A stretch of DNA of 64,000 bases, from the NCBI RefSeq assembly GCF_000506985.1, contig NZ_KI650982.1, positions 1-64,000 on the forward strand, read 5' to 3'. A program made the translations under genes and the position numbers. Shown one piece after another: positions 35,057-43,910 of this stretch (position 1 is the first letter of the stretch; the number at the start of each line of letters is the position of its first letter). A model generated the notes under the pieces. That model had not been told where the DNA came from. It ran no database searches and saw only the letters and a program-made list of their open reading frames with translations. Origin of the DNA: Advenella kashmirensis W13003. Its GTDB lineage: Bacteria > Pseudomonadota > Gammaproteobacteria > Burkholderiales > Burkholderiaceae_B.

Positions 35057-37519
35057 TCACCAATCGTAGCGCAACGTTGCCATGGCGACGCGGCCCGACC
35101 CGAGATAGCACGCAGCCAGACTGGTGCAGGTCGCGACATAGCGCCGGTTGAATACGTTATTCACGGAAAGGGACACACGCAGACCCTTGAGACGAGAATT
35201 GACCGCACTCATATCGTACCCCAGCCCTACATCCACCAGAGTATTGGACGGAATGCGTACCGTGTTCGCCGCGTTACCGTAAGTCTTTCCAAAATAGCGC
35301 ACGCCGGCGCCGGCAGTCAGCTTGTTCAGCGCCCCCCCCGCAAAGGTATAGTCGGCCCAGGCGGAGGCCTGGTGCCGTGGCGTCACAATTACGCGCTTGC
35401 CCTCATCTGTACCGTTACTTTCGGTCACCCGGGCATCTGTATAGGTATAGGCAGCCGATACGTTCAGATTGTCTGTCACGCGCCCGATCGCTTCCAGCTC
35501 CAGTCCGCGGGAACGCAACCTGCCGCTTTGCGTCTGAAACTGCGGATGTTCTGCATCCACCGTCAGCGAGTTCTTCTGTTCCAGGCTGAATAAGGCTGCG
35601 TTCAGTGCCAGATCGCCGTCATCAGTCTGATACTTCACCCCGACTTCATATTGATTGCCGGTGGTTGGCTTGAACGGCGTACCGTCAACATCTGTTCCAA
35701 TCGTCGGCTGAAACGAATGGGCCCAGGCCACGTACGGCGATATGCCCGAATCGAACACAAAATTCAGGCCGGCGCGACCAGAGAATGCGTGCTCATGCTG
35801 GCGCGAAGTGGTATCGGCAATACGGTTCAATGTCGAAGTCCGCACCCAGTCGTGCCGCGCCCCCAGGGTCAATCGCCATTTGTTCCAGGCAATCTGATCC
35901 TGGGCATAGAGACCCAGTTGTGTCTGGTATTGCGTTGTGCGCACGGCGACGGCTGGATCGACAATCTCTGCGCCATATTGCGGATCGTACAGATCAATGG
36001 GGGGCGCACTGCCAAAGCCCAGGTCAATTCGGCTGGAACCCCAGCGAAAATCCAGGCCCGTCAGCAAGGTGTGCTTTAATGCGCCTGTCTGAAATTTTGT
36101 TTCCAGCTGATTGTCCATGGTGACGTTCTGGGCGCGTTCCGGTGCCGACAGGGTCTGTCGGTTAAGCGTATGCAAATCCGGCTGCAACCCTGCACCGGCG
36201 ACGGCGAAAAGATTTGTGTCGAGCCAGGCGTAACGCAGTTTCTGCCGTACCGTCACCGCATCGCTGAAGCGATGCTCAAACTCGTACCCCAGCCACGCCT
36301 GAGTTCTTGAATAATGGTCGATATCTGGCTCACCCACGTTTTTACCGTAACGGATGTCGCCATTGGGGTTATGCGTCAACGTTCCCTGGGCGGGAAGAAA
36401 CTGAATCTGAATACCACCATTGTCACGCTGGTATTGTGCCATCAGGGTCAATGTCGTATCAGGATCAGCGCGCAAGGTAAGAGAAGGGGCAATCATGAAG
36501 CGGCTTTCATCGGCATGATCAATCTGCGTGCCGCCCGCAAACCCCAGACCGGTCACGCGGTATAGAACGCTGGCGTCATCATTGACCGGACCGCCCAGAT
36601 CAAAGGCAACTTCACCCCTGCCCCAGCTATTGGCCTTCAGCTGAACGGAACGAACCGGCTCTTCGGGTGGGCGCGTACTGACAAAATTCACCAGCCCGCC
36701 CGGTGCGATCGAACCATAGAGCGACGATGAGGGGCCACGCAGCACCTCAATGCGCTCGGTCATGTACGGATCAACCTTTGGCCGACCGTAAAGACTGGCT
36801 CCATAAGGCAACTGCATGCCATCCAGGAACAAGGTCGGTTCAAAACCGCGGATGCGCAGAGAATCAAAGCGATTATCGACGGGATTGGTTCCGGCCTGGA
36901 CTCCGGGGGTGTATTTGACCGCCTCCACCAGCGTTTGCGCGCCCTGCGCCTGGACTTGCTTTCGTCCGATAATGGAAATCGCCTGCGGCGTTTCCAGCAA
37001 AGGCGTGTCTGTTTTTGTCGCCGTCGCGCTCTGCCGGGCAGCATAGCCCGTCAGGAGGCCCGTCGGCGATTCGGTGAAGCCGGTCGCAAAAACCGGGGAC
37101 AGCGTGACGACGGATGAGCCAGGAGATGAAATAGCGCGGATCACATAAGCGCCGTCGGCCTGACGCTGTGCCTGCAGTCCGGTATCGTGCAACAGGGAAA
37201 CGAGTGCCCCCGGTGTCGAATAGCTGCCATTCAATCCACGCGTGGTCCTGCCGGAAACAAGAGCGCCATCGTAGGAAATGCTGATTCCGGTGCTGCTTGC
37301 CAGCGAGTCAAGAGCCGGCCCCAACGGGCCGGCCTGTATTCGCAATGCGCCGGAAGCAGCCAACGGTACCAAGCAAGCCAGCACGGTCATGATACTCAGC
37401 GTCGTACGCGTCAGTATGCCGGGGTCGGCGGAAAGCGCAACAGCGCGCACAGACAGGACAGGCTTGATCAACCTGAGAGTTTGCACAAGAGGGGTAAAGC
37501 GAAGCACCACTGCAGTCAC
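35057..37519 (-). CDS. TonB-dependent ferric-siderophore receptor with signalling domain
   Basis: The protein of up to 820 residues has a signal segment (IMTVLACLVPLAASGA) and an N-terminal STN domain (RIQAGPLGPALDSLAS to YVIRA, about 60-130). The STN domain is used in FecA-like signalling to FecR. A plug follows (RGFEPTLFLDGMQLPYG, VLRGPSSSLYG, PGGLVNFVS), then a 22-strand barrel ending ATLRYDW. It begins at a GTG; the true start is uncertain. fecI and fecR lie upstream, consistent with surface signalling. Ferric siderophore is the likely ligand. Confidence 0.9.
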   Translation of the reverse strand: MTAVVLRFTPLVQTLRLIKPVLSVRAVALSADPGILTRTTLSIMTVLACLVPLAASGALRIQAGPLGPALDSLASSTGISISYDGALVSGRTTRGLNGSYSTPGALVSLLHDTGLQAQRQADGAYVIRAISSPGSSVVTLSPVFATGFTESPTGLLTGYAARQSATATKTDTPLLETPQAISIIGRKQVQAQGAQTLVEAVKYTPGVQAGTNPVDNRFDSLRIRGFEPTLFLDGMQLPYGASLYGRPKVDPYMTERIEVLRGPSSSLYGSIAPGGLVNFVSTRPPEEPVRSVQLKANSWGRGEVAFDLGGPVNDDASVLYRVTGLGFAGGTQIDHADESRFMIAPSLTLRADPDTTLTLMAQYQRDNGGIQIQFLPAQGTLTHNPNGDIRYGKNVGEPDIDHYSRTQAWLGYEFEHRFSDAVTVRQKLRYAWLDTNLFAVAGAGLQPDLHTLNRQTLSAPERAQNVTMDNQLETKFQTGALKHTLLTGLDFRWGSSRIDLGFGSAPPIDLYDPQYGAEIVDPAVAVRTTQYQTQLGLYAQDQIAWNKWRLTLGARHDWVRTSTLNRIADTTSRQHEHAFSGRAGLNFVFDSGISPYVAWAHSFQPTIGTDVDGTPFKPTTGNQYEVGVKYQTDDGDLALNAALFSLEQKNSLTVDAEHPQFQTQSGRLRSRGLELEAIGRVTDNLNVSAAYTYTDARVTESNGTDEGKRVIVTPRHQASAWADYTFAGGALNKLTAGAGVRYFGKTYGNAANTVRIPSNTLVDVGLGYDMSAVNSRLKGLRVSLSVNNVFNRRYVATCTSLAACYLGSGRVAMATLRYDW

Positions 37520-37609
37520 CTTCGTCGGGTAGGAAAATAGGACGCGACATCACGTCTTCTATTTCCCATGCCGAACAAGAAGGCCAAAACCCTCAGTTTT
37601 CACGAATGA

Positions 37610-38626
37610 TTATGTCATTTTTTTATACGCCGAACGGTCTTCTTTGCTGACGACAACCCAGAAACGCGTACGATAGCCCAGGCTGAGGCCCTGGCTGGCC
37701 GCCACCAAAGCCAGAACCTTGTCAGGATCCTTCGTCTGATAAGCGCCCGAAACCGGCAGACGGGCAATCGCATCGTCGCAGGTCACAAACCCGCGACGGT
37801 ACCGTGACAGTTCGGCCAGAAACTGTGAAAGGGGCATATTATGCACAATCAGCATCCCCTTCAGCCACGCCGACGGCAGCAGATCAGTCTGCTGCCGACG
37901 CACGCCCTCTCGATCAAAACGCATCGTATCGCCCGCCTGTGCAGTGGCACGCATGCCTACTGCTGCAGTGACTTCAACAGCACCTTGCTCTACGTTCAGC
38001 CAACCCTGCTCAGGGTCCAGCCGGACCAGGAATCGCGTGCCAAGCGCCCGCAAGATGCCAAATTCTGTACGAACCCGAAACGGGCGTCCGCGCGTTGCTG
38101 CCGTATCCTTACCCGTGGTGATGCATACCTCGCCACTCACTAAATCCACCCATCGATTCAGCCCGTCAAAGCGGACATTGAAGGCAGAGTCGGTGTTCAT
38201 GACGATTTCAGTGCCGTCATCCAACGTCACGGTACGCCGCTCGCCCACGGCAGTTACGTAATCCGCCGTTGCGGCCTGCCAGGTCTGTGTACGGGTTGCC
38301 AGCCAGGTAGCGGCGCTGCCGCCTACAAGTACCACGCCCAGGGTCTTGAGCGCCGAGCGACGGGCCTGCTTGCGATCACGTGCCCGCTCAAGGGTTTTGA
38401 GGCCGATATCTGGCTGAACGTCATCAATTCGCCCGCCAAGTGACTGGATACGACGCCATGCCACTTGATGCATGGGGCTGGCGGCGAGCCAGGTGTTGAA
38501 ATCGCGGCGATCCTGCGACTGGGCGCTGCTGCCTTGCAGGCGGATAAACCACGAAATGGCGGTATCGACCACGGTGCCGTCGGGCATGATGTCGGAGTCT
38601 GCTGACCCTATTTCAAACCGCGGCAT
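37610..38626 (-). CDS. fecR: FecR-type anti-sigma regulator
   Basis: The 338-residue inner-membrane protein has an N-terminal cytoplasmic DUF4880-like part (AISWFIRLQGSS, FNTWLAASPMHQVAW). A membrane segment (LKTLGVVLVGGSAATWLA, near 95-112) and a periplasmic FecR domain (YVTAVGERRTVTLDDGTEI in part, VDLVSGEVCITTGKD) follow. It relays ligand binding at the receptor to the sigma factor. The start at 38626 overlaps the fecI stop by 14 bases; a longer frame would overlap fecI more and is not preferred. Confidence 0.87.
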   Translation of the reverse strand: MPRFEIGSADSDIMPDGTVVDTAISWFIRLQGSSAQSQDRRDFNTWLAASPMHQVAWRRIQSLGGRIDDVQPDIGLKTLERARDRKQARRSALKTLGVVLVGGSAATWLATRTQTWQAATADYVTAVGERRTVTLDDGTEIVMNTDSAFNVRFDGLNRWVDLVSGEVCITTGKDTAATRGRPFRVRTEFGILRALGTRFLVRLDPEQGWLNVEQGAVEVTAAVGMRATAQAGDTMRFDREGVRRQQTDLLPSAWLKGMLIVHNMPLSQFLAELSRYRRGFVTCDDAIARLPVSGAYQTKDPDKVLALVAASQGLSLGYRTRFWVVVSKEDRSAYKKMT

Positions 38627-39128
38627 AAACCTGCTCGTAACAACGGCGCAAGGCCTTGGCAAGATAACGCTCCGCAGTCGCCACAGAGACATTCAGTCTT
38701 GTCGCCACCTCTGCCACCGTAATACCCTCCAGGCGCGTCCAGAGCAAAGCACAACGCCAGGCGGGTTTCAAGTCATCCAGAAGTGCGTCCAGCCTGATCA
38801 GCGTTTCAAGGGCAATCTGCCGGGCTTCCGGAGAAGGCGCATGGGCCGGAGGCAGTGCTGCGAGGGTCTCAAGATAAGCACGCTCGATGTCCTGGCGACG
38901 CCAATGATCTATGACCAGCCCTTTGCCAATGGTGGTCAGCATGGCACGCGGCTCTCGCAATAACATCAGGTCGTCGGTCTGGCGCCCCATGACACGCAGA
39001 AAAGTGTCTTGCGCCAGATCGGCTGCGTCCGCGGTATTTTGCACTCTCCGCAGCAGCCAATGGACCAGCCATGCGTGATGCTCGCGATAGAGGCCAGTCA
39101 CAACAGAGTCGGGGGAGGAAATGGACAT
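38613..39128 (-). CDS. fecI: FecI-type ECF sigma factor
   Basis: The 171-residue protein has sigma region 2 (AADLAQDTFLRVMG, LTTIGKGLVIDHWRR) and region 4 (LEGITVAEVATRLNVSVATA, ERYLAKALRRCYEQV). It drives the downstream receptor operon after the FecR signal. A Fur-box-like sequence lies just upstream, so iron shortage should induce it. Confidence 0.9.
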   Translation of the reverse strand: MSISSPDSVVTGLYREHHAWLVHWLLRRVQNTADAADLAQDTFLRVMGRQTDDLMLLREPRAMLTTIGKGLVIDHWRRQDIERAYLETLAALPPAHAPSPEARQIALETLIRLDALLDDLKPAWRCALLWTRLEGITVAEVATRLNVSVATAERYLAKALRRCYEQVYAAV

Positions 39129-39141
39129 GGCGCAAGTCGTG

Positions 39142-39160
39142 AATGATAATCATTGTTATT
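39142..39160 (-). promoter_or_regulatory. Fur-box-like operator before fecI
   Basis: AATGATAATCATTGTTATT matches the Fur consensus GATAATGATAATCATTATC well, with an ATGATAATCAT core. It lies 14-32 bases upstream of the fecI ATG, where Fur-Fe would block transcription. Confidence 0.8.
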
Positions 39161-39223
39161 CTACTCACATGTCATCATGGCTGCAACTTCGACGCAAATT
39201 GGCAACTGGCCATTCAACGGCTA

Positions 39224-39862
39224 TTAGCTTCCGCTTAACGCTCTGCGCATAGCCGTTGTCAAATGGATCTCCAGCCCTGCGGCCGCTCTATCCTTATCTC
39301 TGTCAAGCGCTGCATTGAGGATGTTCAAGTGCTCATCTAAAGCCGCAACAATCCGATCAGAATCCAGCCGATTGCTAACCCGCATCAACCTAATCCTGCC
39401 TGCATTAATCTGATAATCACGTGTGACAACATCATTGCCCAGGCTAGCTATAATCTCGTCATGTAAACGCCAGTCGATCTCCACTGCTTGTTCCTGCAAA
39501 TCTTTATTAAACCCGGAAGATTGCAGTGCGGCCAGCACCTGCCTGGTATCCTCTGCCAGCTTCAATATGCTTTCCTGCGCCGCATTTTCAACATAATGCT
39601 CTATTGCGTGCAGCTCCAGAATCTTCCGATAATTGAACGCATCGTTTAACGCTTTGATCGTGCAATCAGCGATTTGAATGCCCCTCTGGGGATAAACCCG
39701 CAACAGCCGCTCGTGTTCGAGTTGCATAATTGCTTCTCTGGCGGCCCCCAAGGGAACCCCCGCAAGTTCTGCGAACTCTCTCTGAGTAATAAACTGACCT
39801 GGCTCAAGATCGCCACTCATCAATCTATATTTCAATCTTTCGTATGCATCTAGTCGGCTCAT
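39224..39862 (-). CDS. GntR-family (FCD) transcriptional regulator
   Basis: The 212-residue protein has an N-terminal winged helix (YERLKYRLMSGDLEPGQFIT, LAGVPLGAAREAIMQLEHER) and a C-terminal FCD ligand domain with metal-ligand candidates (FNYRKILELHAIEHY, DWRLHDEI, LDEHLNILNAALDRD). It is divergent from the MR/MLE enzyme gene with only 92 bases between. It most likely represses that operon through the palindromes there. Confidence 0.9.
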   Translation of the reverse strand: MSRLDAYERLKYRLMSGDLEPGQFITQREFAELAGVPLGAAREAIMQLEHERLLRVYPQRGIQIADCTIKALNDAFNYRKILELHAIEHYVENAAQESILKLAEDTRQVLAALQSSGFNKDLQEQAVEIDWRLHDEIIASLGNDVVTRDYQINAGRIRLMRVSNRLDSDRIVAALDEHLNILNAALDRDKDRAAAGLEIHLTTAMRRALSGS

Positions 39863-39883
39863 AGCGTCGAATCATATCATATG

Positions 39884-39912
39884 TTGACAATGGTTTGAGA
39901 GTAATCTATATT
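39884..39912 (+). promoter_or_regulatory. Strong promoter of the MR/MLE-tctC operon
   Basis: A perfect -35 box TTGACA (39884-39889), a 17-base spacer and TATATT (39907-39912) form a near-consensus sigma-70 promoter reading toward the MR/MLE gene, 43 bases from its ATG. Confidence 0.8.
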
Positions 39913-39941
39913 AGATTAACCACTGATTAATCACTAATATA
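39907..39941. promoter_or_regulatory. Candidate GntR operator region
   Basis: TATATTAG (39907-39914) is repeated inverted as CTAATATA (39934-39941), and the exact palindrome TGATTAATCA lies at 39924-39933. These overlap the -10 box and the expected transcription start, so a bound regulator would block the strong promoter. The divergent GntR protein is the likely ligand-responsive repressor. Confidence 0.6.
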
Positions 39942-39954
39942 TCAGACGATCTGA

Positions 39955-41100
39955 ATGAGCCATTTTAATCCTCAAACGTTGCCTGTAAAGGTGGCGCAAG
40001 TTACCGCATATCCGTTAAGAGCCCATGTCAGGCAAGGCCCAGAATCCTCCCTGGGATCCATGCCTGTAAGACAAGGGTGTCTGGTCCGAATGGAAGATTG
40101 CGACGGGGCTTACGGTTGGGGCGAAATTTGGTGCAATTTCCCTCCCCACGCTGCAGAATCACGCGCATGGCTTGTTCGAGACATTATCGCGCCTTGTCTG
40201 CAAGGCCAGATTTTCCAGGATTGGAGGGAACTGCGCCCCGCTCTTGAACAAAAATTGTTGCGCATGATGATTCATACAGGAGAGTCGGGGGCTTTCGCCC
40301 AATGCTTCGCCGGAATTGACATGGCAGTAGCCGATTTGTGCGCACGCAGGGTCAACATGGGCATGTCTCAGTTTTTGGGAGGATCCGGCACTACTGCTGT
40401 CGGCACCTACGCCAGTACGCCTTCGAGCGGCAATCTTGAGCTTCAGTGTGGAGAAATCAAAAATGCCGGGCACACCGCGATCAAATTAAAAATAGGATAC
40501 GAGCCTGCCAGAGACATAGCAGCAATAAAAACCGCCCGCGAGTCCTTGGGAACCGAATTCTCAATAATGGTTGATGCCAACCAAGCGTGGAATTATTCAC
40601 TTGCAAAGACGCAAATCTCCGCACTCGAGCCGTTTCGGATCGATTTTATCGAAGAACCGCTACTTGCCAATGAAGACCTCAGTATTTGGAAGCGTTTGTC
40701 CGAGCACAGCTCAATTCCTCTGGCGGCAGGAGAAAACATTTCGTCTCAAGCAAGATTTGAGAATCATATTAACGATCACTCTTTGCATGTTGTGCAACCC
40801 GATGTGGCCAAATGGGGAGGTATCAGTGGTGCGCTAAACGTAGCTCGATATGCGCATGCCCGCGAAGCACAATGTTATTTGCATTTCATGGGAACCGGAC
40901 TAGGCATGGCCGCAAGTTTGCATGTTCTTGCAGGGCTGGGCGGTGACGGTCGTGTGGAATTGGACGTCAATGAAAATCCGCTACGAACAGGTTTGGGTGA
41001 AATCAATCTTGCAGTTTCGAACGGACGGCTTTCGGTCCCTGGCGGAACGGGATTCGGATTCGAACCTGATTCTTCAGAACTCGTTCGCTTTTCGATTTAG
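39955..41100 (+). CDS. Mandelate racemase / muconate lactonizing enzyme family protein
   Basis: The 381-residue enolase-superfamily enzyme has the KxK base motif (AIKLKIGY), metal ligands in MVDANQAW, FIEEPL and AAGENIS, and a C-terminal base region (VVQPDVAKWGGISGA). It abstracts a proton next to a carboxylate in racemases, cycloisomerases and sugar-acid dehydratases. The exact substrate cannot be read. Together with the following Bug protein gene, 19 bases downstream, it forms a GntR-controlled operon for an organic acid. Confidence 0.88.
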   Translation: MSHFNPQTLPVKVAQVTAYPLRAHVRQGPESSLGSMPVRQGCLVRMEDCDGAYGWGEIWCNFPPHAAESRAWLVRDIIAPCLQGQIFQDWRELRPALEQKLLRMMIHTGESGAFAQCFAGIDMAVADLCARRVNMGMSQFLGGSGTTAVGTYASTPSSGNLELQCGEIKNAGHTAIKLKIGYEPARDIAAIKTARESLGTEFSIMVDANQAWNYSLAKTQISALEPFRIDFIEEPLLANEDLSIWKRLSEHSSIPLAAGENISSQARFENHINDHSLHVVQPDVAKWGGISGALNVARYAHAREAQCYLHFMGTGLGMAASLHVLAGLGGDGRVELDVNENPLRTGLGEINLAVSNGRLSVPGGTGFGFEPDSSELVRFSI

Positions 41101-41119
41101 AACAAACAGGAGGCTTATC

Positions 41120-42127
41120 GTGAGAACCTTAAATCAATTATCGATTCTTAGTAAATTAACTATCATTAAATTTACGACTCTCATCTTGCTCTGCATGGCG
41201 ACAATGGGGCCGCCCGCGCACGCCTCAGAGCATTGGCCTCAACGACCGATCACATTCGTCGTACCCTACCCTCCTGGAGGTACTTCAGATATTGTTGCCC
41301 GAATTGTGGCAAATCGACTATCCGAAACCATCAAGCAGTCTGTCGTTGTTGAAAATCGCCCAGGGGCAAATGGCAATATCGGAGCAAATATTGTAGCCAA
41401 GAGCAAGCCGGACGGATATACTTTTCTGCTTTGCGACGTATCCGCACTTGCAGTGAGCCCAACAGTATACAAGTCACTCACATTCAATCCTGAAACGGAT
41501 CTCACTTCTGTCGCAATGTTAAGTTTCTCGCCTTTCCTATTAGTAACCAATCCAGCTCTACATGTAAGTACGCTGCGGGCTTTAGTTGAGAAAAGTAAAG
41601 GCACAAATGCGGACTTCAATTTTGCAGCTACTTCCATAGGAAGCATATCCCATCTGACTGGCCTTGAAATAAAACAAAAAACAGGAGCGATCTGGCAGGA
41701 TGTTTTCTATAAGGGCGGCTCTGAAGCCATTTCCGACACTATAGCGGGACACACTCAATTGCTTATCGCAGGTATACCCGTTCTTGCCCCGCATATCCAA
41801 TCCGGCAAATTAACTGCATTGGGCGTGACCAGCGCCTCACGCATCGAACTCATGCCAAATGTGCCCAGTCTTGAAGAAAGTGGAATAAAAGGCTTGGAAG
41901 TTGGTGCATGGCAAGGGATATTTGGCCCCAGGCAAACTCCCAATGAGGTAGTTTCAAAACTGAACTCCGAAATTAATAATATATTGCAGCTTCCGGATGT
42001 TCAAAACAAGTTTAAAGAATTAGGTGCAGACACGAAGCCGATGTCTGTCGAACAAGTCAATACTCTATTCAGAGATGAAGCCAAAAGATGGTCCTCCGTA
42101 ATTAAAAACGCTAATTTAAAGTTTTAG
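41120..42127 (+). CDS. Bug/TctC-family periplasmic solute-binding protein
   Basis: The 335-residue protein starts at a GTG with CAGGAGG upstream. A signal peptide (LTIIKFTTLILLCMATMG, cleaved near AHA) precedes the TctC fold: WPQRPITFVVPYPPGGTSDI, IVVENRPGANGN-like VVENRPGANGNIGA, and KPDGYTFLL. It binds a carboxylated ligand in the periplasm. It shares the operon of the MR/MLE enzyme and has no TctAB of its own. Confidence 0.92.
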   Translation: MRTLNQLSILSKLTIIKFTTLILLCMATMGPPAHASEHWPQRPITFVVPYPPGGTSDIVARIVANRLSETIKQSVVVENRPGANGNIGANIVAKSKPDGYTFLLCDVSALAVSPTVYKSLTFNPETDLTSVAMLSFSPFLLVTNPALHVSTLRALVEKSKGTNADFNFAATSIGSISHLTGLEIKQKTGAIWQDVFYKGGSEAISDTIAGHTQLLIAGIPVLAPHIQSGKLTALGVTSASRIELMPNVPSLEESGIKGLEVGAWQGIFGPRQTPNEVVSKLNSEINNILQLPDVQNKFKELGADTKPMSVEQVNTLFRDEAKRWSSVIKNANLKF

Positions 42128-42610
42128 TGCCAAGGTGCATCTTGTCAATAGCGTAAATAGCGCAAGGCTCCTTTTGACAAGACCGCAACGCACCTCAGGT
42201 TTACCAGCGTGGCAAAATCGCTGCAGCATTGTGCCGGCAATTTTAGTGCGCAAGTCATCAGGTATATCCAGGGCCTTGAACTGCCCCACTGCATGTGATA
42301 CGTTGAAGTAGCTATAGTCTGTGCCAAACAGTATATGATCGGGCTTCACCACCTTACGAACCAGGGAAAATGCCTCGGGCGCGTAAGCTTGTGCGCATTC
42401 GAAATACAGTTTCGAGAATTCCGAATACACGCCGTTGGGAAACATGGCCTTCATTCGTTCTGGCCCGACGCCTCTCCAACCCGAAAATCCTTGCATTCGT
42501 CCCAGAAGTATGGGCATCACGCCGCCGCCATGACAAAATATGAATTTGATATCAGGCATACGCGTTGTCTTCCATTGCAGCACCCACGGCTGATACATGA
42601 CCGTTGAAAA
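42116..42610 (-). pseudogene. Amidohydrolase-2 family fragment
   Basis: The frame encodes only the C-terminal half of an amidohydrolase of the aminocarboxymuconate decarboxylase type: MPDIKFIFCHGGGVMPILLG and DHILFGTDYSYFN, with the metal-binding His and Asp. The N-terminal HxH half is missing. The end is also abnormal after TMLQRF, where a family member would continue NA.RLF. The upstream part of the frame (to 42769) does not resemble the family and overlaps the divergent LysR gene. It is most likely a broken gene. Confidence 0.75.
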
Positions 42611-42722
42611 ACAAGCGTATAATTTTCCTCTTGATGGAGTCGCGCTGATGCCCTTCAGTGGAATCGAAAAACTTAAGATGAAGCTGCGACTATAAATTTC
42701 GAACTCACGACAGGACCGGGTA

Positions 42723-43676
42723 ATGAAAAACAAGACACATAGTGCAGAGGCTCGCCCGGTCCCCGTCAATCTGCGCTTTGATCTCTCTCATCTTGAGACG
42801 TTCATTGCCGTCGCCCAGTTGGGCAGCTTCAGCCTGGCTGCTCAGCAGTTGCATATCACTCAACCATCAGTCACAAGCCGAATCCAGCGGCTCGAGGATA
42901 TGCTGGGAGTAAAGCTGCTTATTCGAACTACGCGCAGCATCAAGGTTACGCCACAAGGAGCCCAATTACTTGATGAAGCGACGGCCACCCTCCAGGGGTT
43001 GCGCGACCTGGTGGAAAAATTTCGCCAACAGGCCGAATCGGCCCGTCAGCGGGTTGTCGTCGCTGCGACCCCCATGCTCGCAGCGATGACATTACCTCCG
43101 ATCATTCATTCCTATTCAGAACATTTCCCCGGAGTCCAGATTGACCTGCGCGATTTACGCTACGAAGATGCTCTGAATTCATTAATGACTGGTGAAGCGG
43201 ACATCGCCGTACTGGCATTGGAGGAAAACGATCAGCGTTTCGATTTCCAACCCATACGGGAGGACGACATGGTCCTGGTCGTACCGTCCGAACATCAGCT
43301 CGCCAGCAGGTGCGAGGTTTCGCTTGACGAAATCTCGGCGTTCCCGATATTAATGCTCGAACAATACGAACCGATGCTGGTGCGTATCAGTGAAGCGCTC
43401 AATCGACACGAACTGAAGCTCAAACGCGCTTTGTCCGCCGGCAATCTGGCTACCTTGCTTGGGATGCTCGACGCGAAAATGGGCATTACGCTTTTAACTC
43501 GCTCCATGGCGCGCCGGAGCCAGCAAGCCGGACATGTGGTTATTGAGCTCAGCGGCATCAGACTGACAAGGGCGTTCGGTATCGTGACGCGTCGCAACGC
43601 CAAACCCGGTACGACCGTACAGAGTTTTTGCCGGCATCTGAAACAGGCAATGGCGACCCCCCCAGCCATTATTTAA
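42723..43676 (+). CDS. LysR-type transcriptional regulator
   Basis: The 317-residue protein has a winged HTH (LETFIAVAQLGSFSLAAQQL, ITQPSVTSRIQRLEDMLGVK) and a LysR substrate domain. It is codirectional with the monooxygenase operon that begins at 43911. An inverted repeat in the 234-base gap (43788-43810) is a likely binding site, so it probably controls that operon in response to its substrate. Confidence 0.9.
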   Translation: MKNKTHSAEARPVPVNLRFDLSHLETFIAVAQLGSFSLAAQQLHITQPSVTSRIQRLEDMLGVKLLIRTTRSIKVTPQGAQLLDEATATLQGLRDLVEKFRQQAESARQRVVVAATPMLAAMTLPPIIHSYSEHFPGVQIDLRDLRYEDALNSLMTGEADIAVLALEENDQRFDFQPIREDDMVLVVPSEHQLASRCEVSLDEISAFPILMLEQYEPMLVRISEALNRHELKLKRALSAGNLATLLGMLDAKMGITLLTRSMARRSQQAGHVVIELSGIRLTRAFGIVTRRNAKPGTTVQSFCRHLKQAMATPPAII

Positions 43677-43787
43677 TTCTGTCCATGCGTATTGCCCCAA
43701 ACATAGATGGGCAGCCCGTTTGACAACTGCTCGCGTAGATACATTCCTTGCGGCCAACGACGGGATATGGCCCGTCTCGCATGGCCG

Positions 43788-43810
43788 ATTTATAGAACAA
43801 ACCTATAAAT
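43788..43810. promoter_or_regulatory. Candidate LysR operator before the monooxygenase operon
   Basis: ATTTATAG and CTATAAAT are exact 8-base arms separated by AACAAAC. They contain the T-N11-A form (TATAG-N7-CTATA) typical of LysR binding sites. It lies about 100 bases upstream of the flavin reductase start. Confidence 0.7.
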
Positions 43811-43910
43811 TGATTCGCATCCGCAATTTCTCTTTCAACAAGTCAAAGCCTACACTGCTCTCCATTGGCGCAATTGAAGCGTCGTACTGCACATACAACG
43901 GAGAACTCGC

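Noticed and set aside
38627-38692. Extended start of FecR
   Set aside because: It would overlap fecI by 80 bases; the ATG at 38626 fits the usual 14-base overlap.
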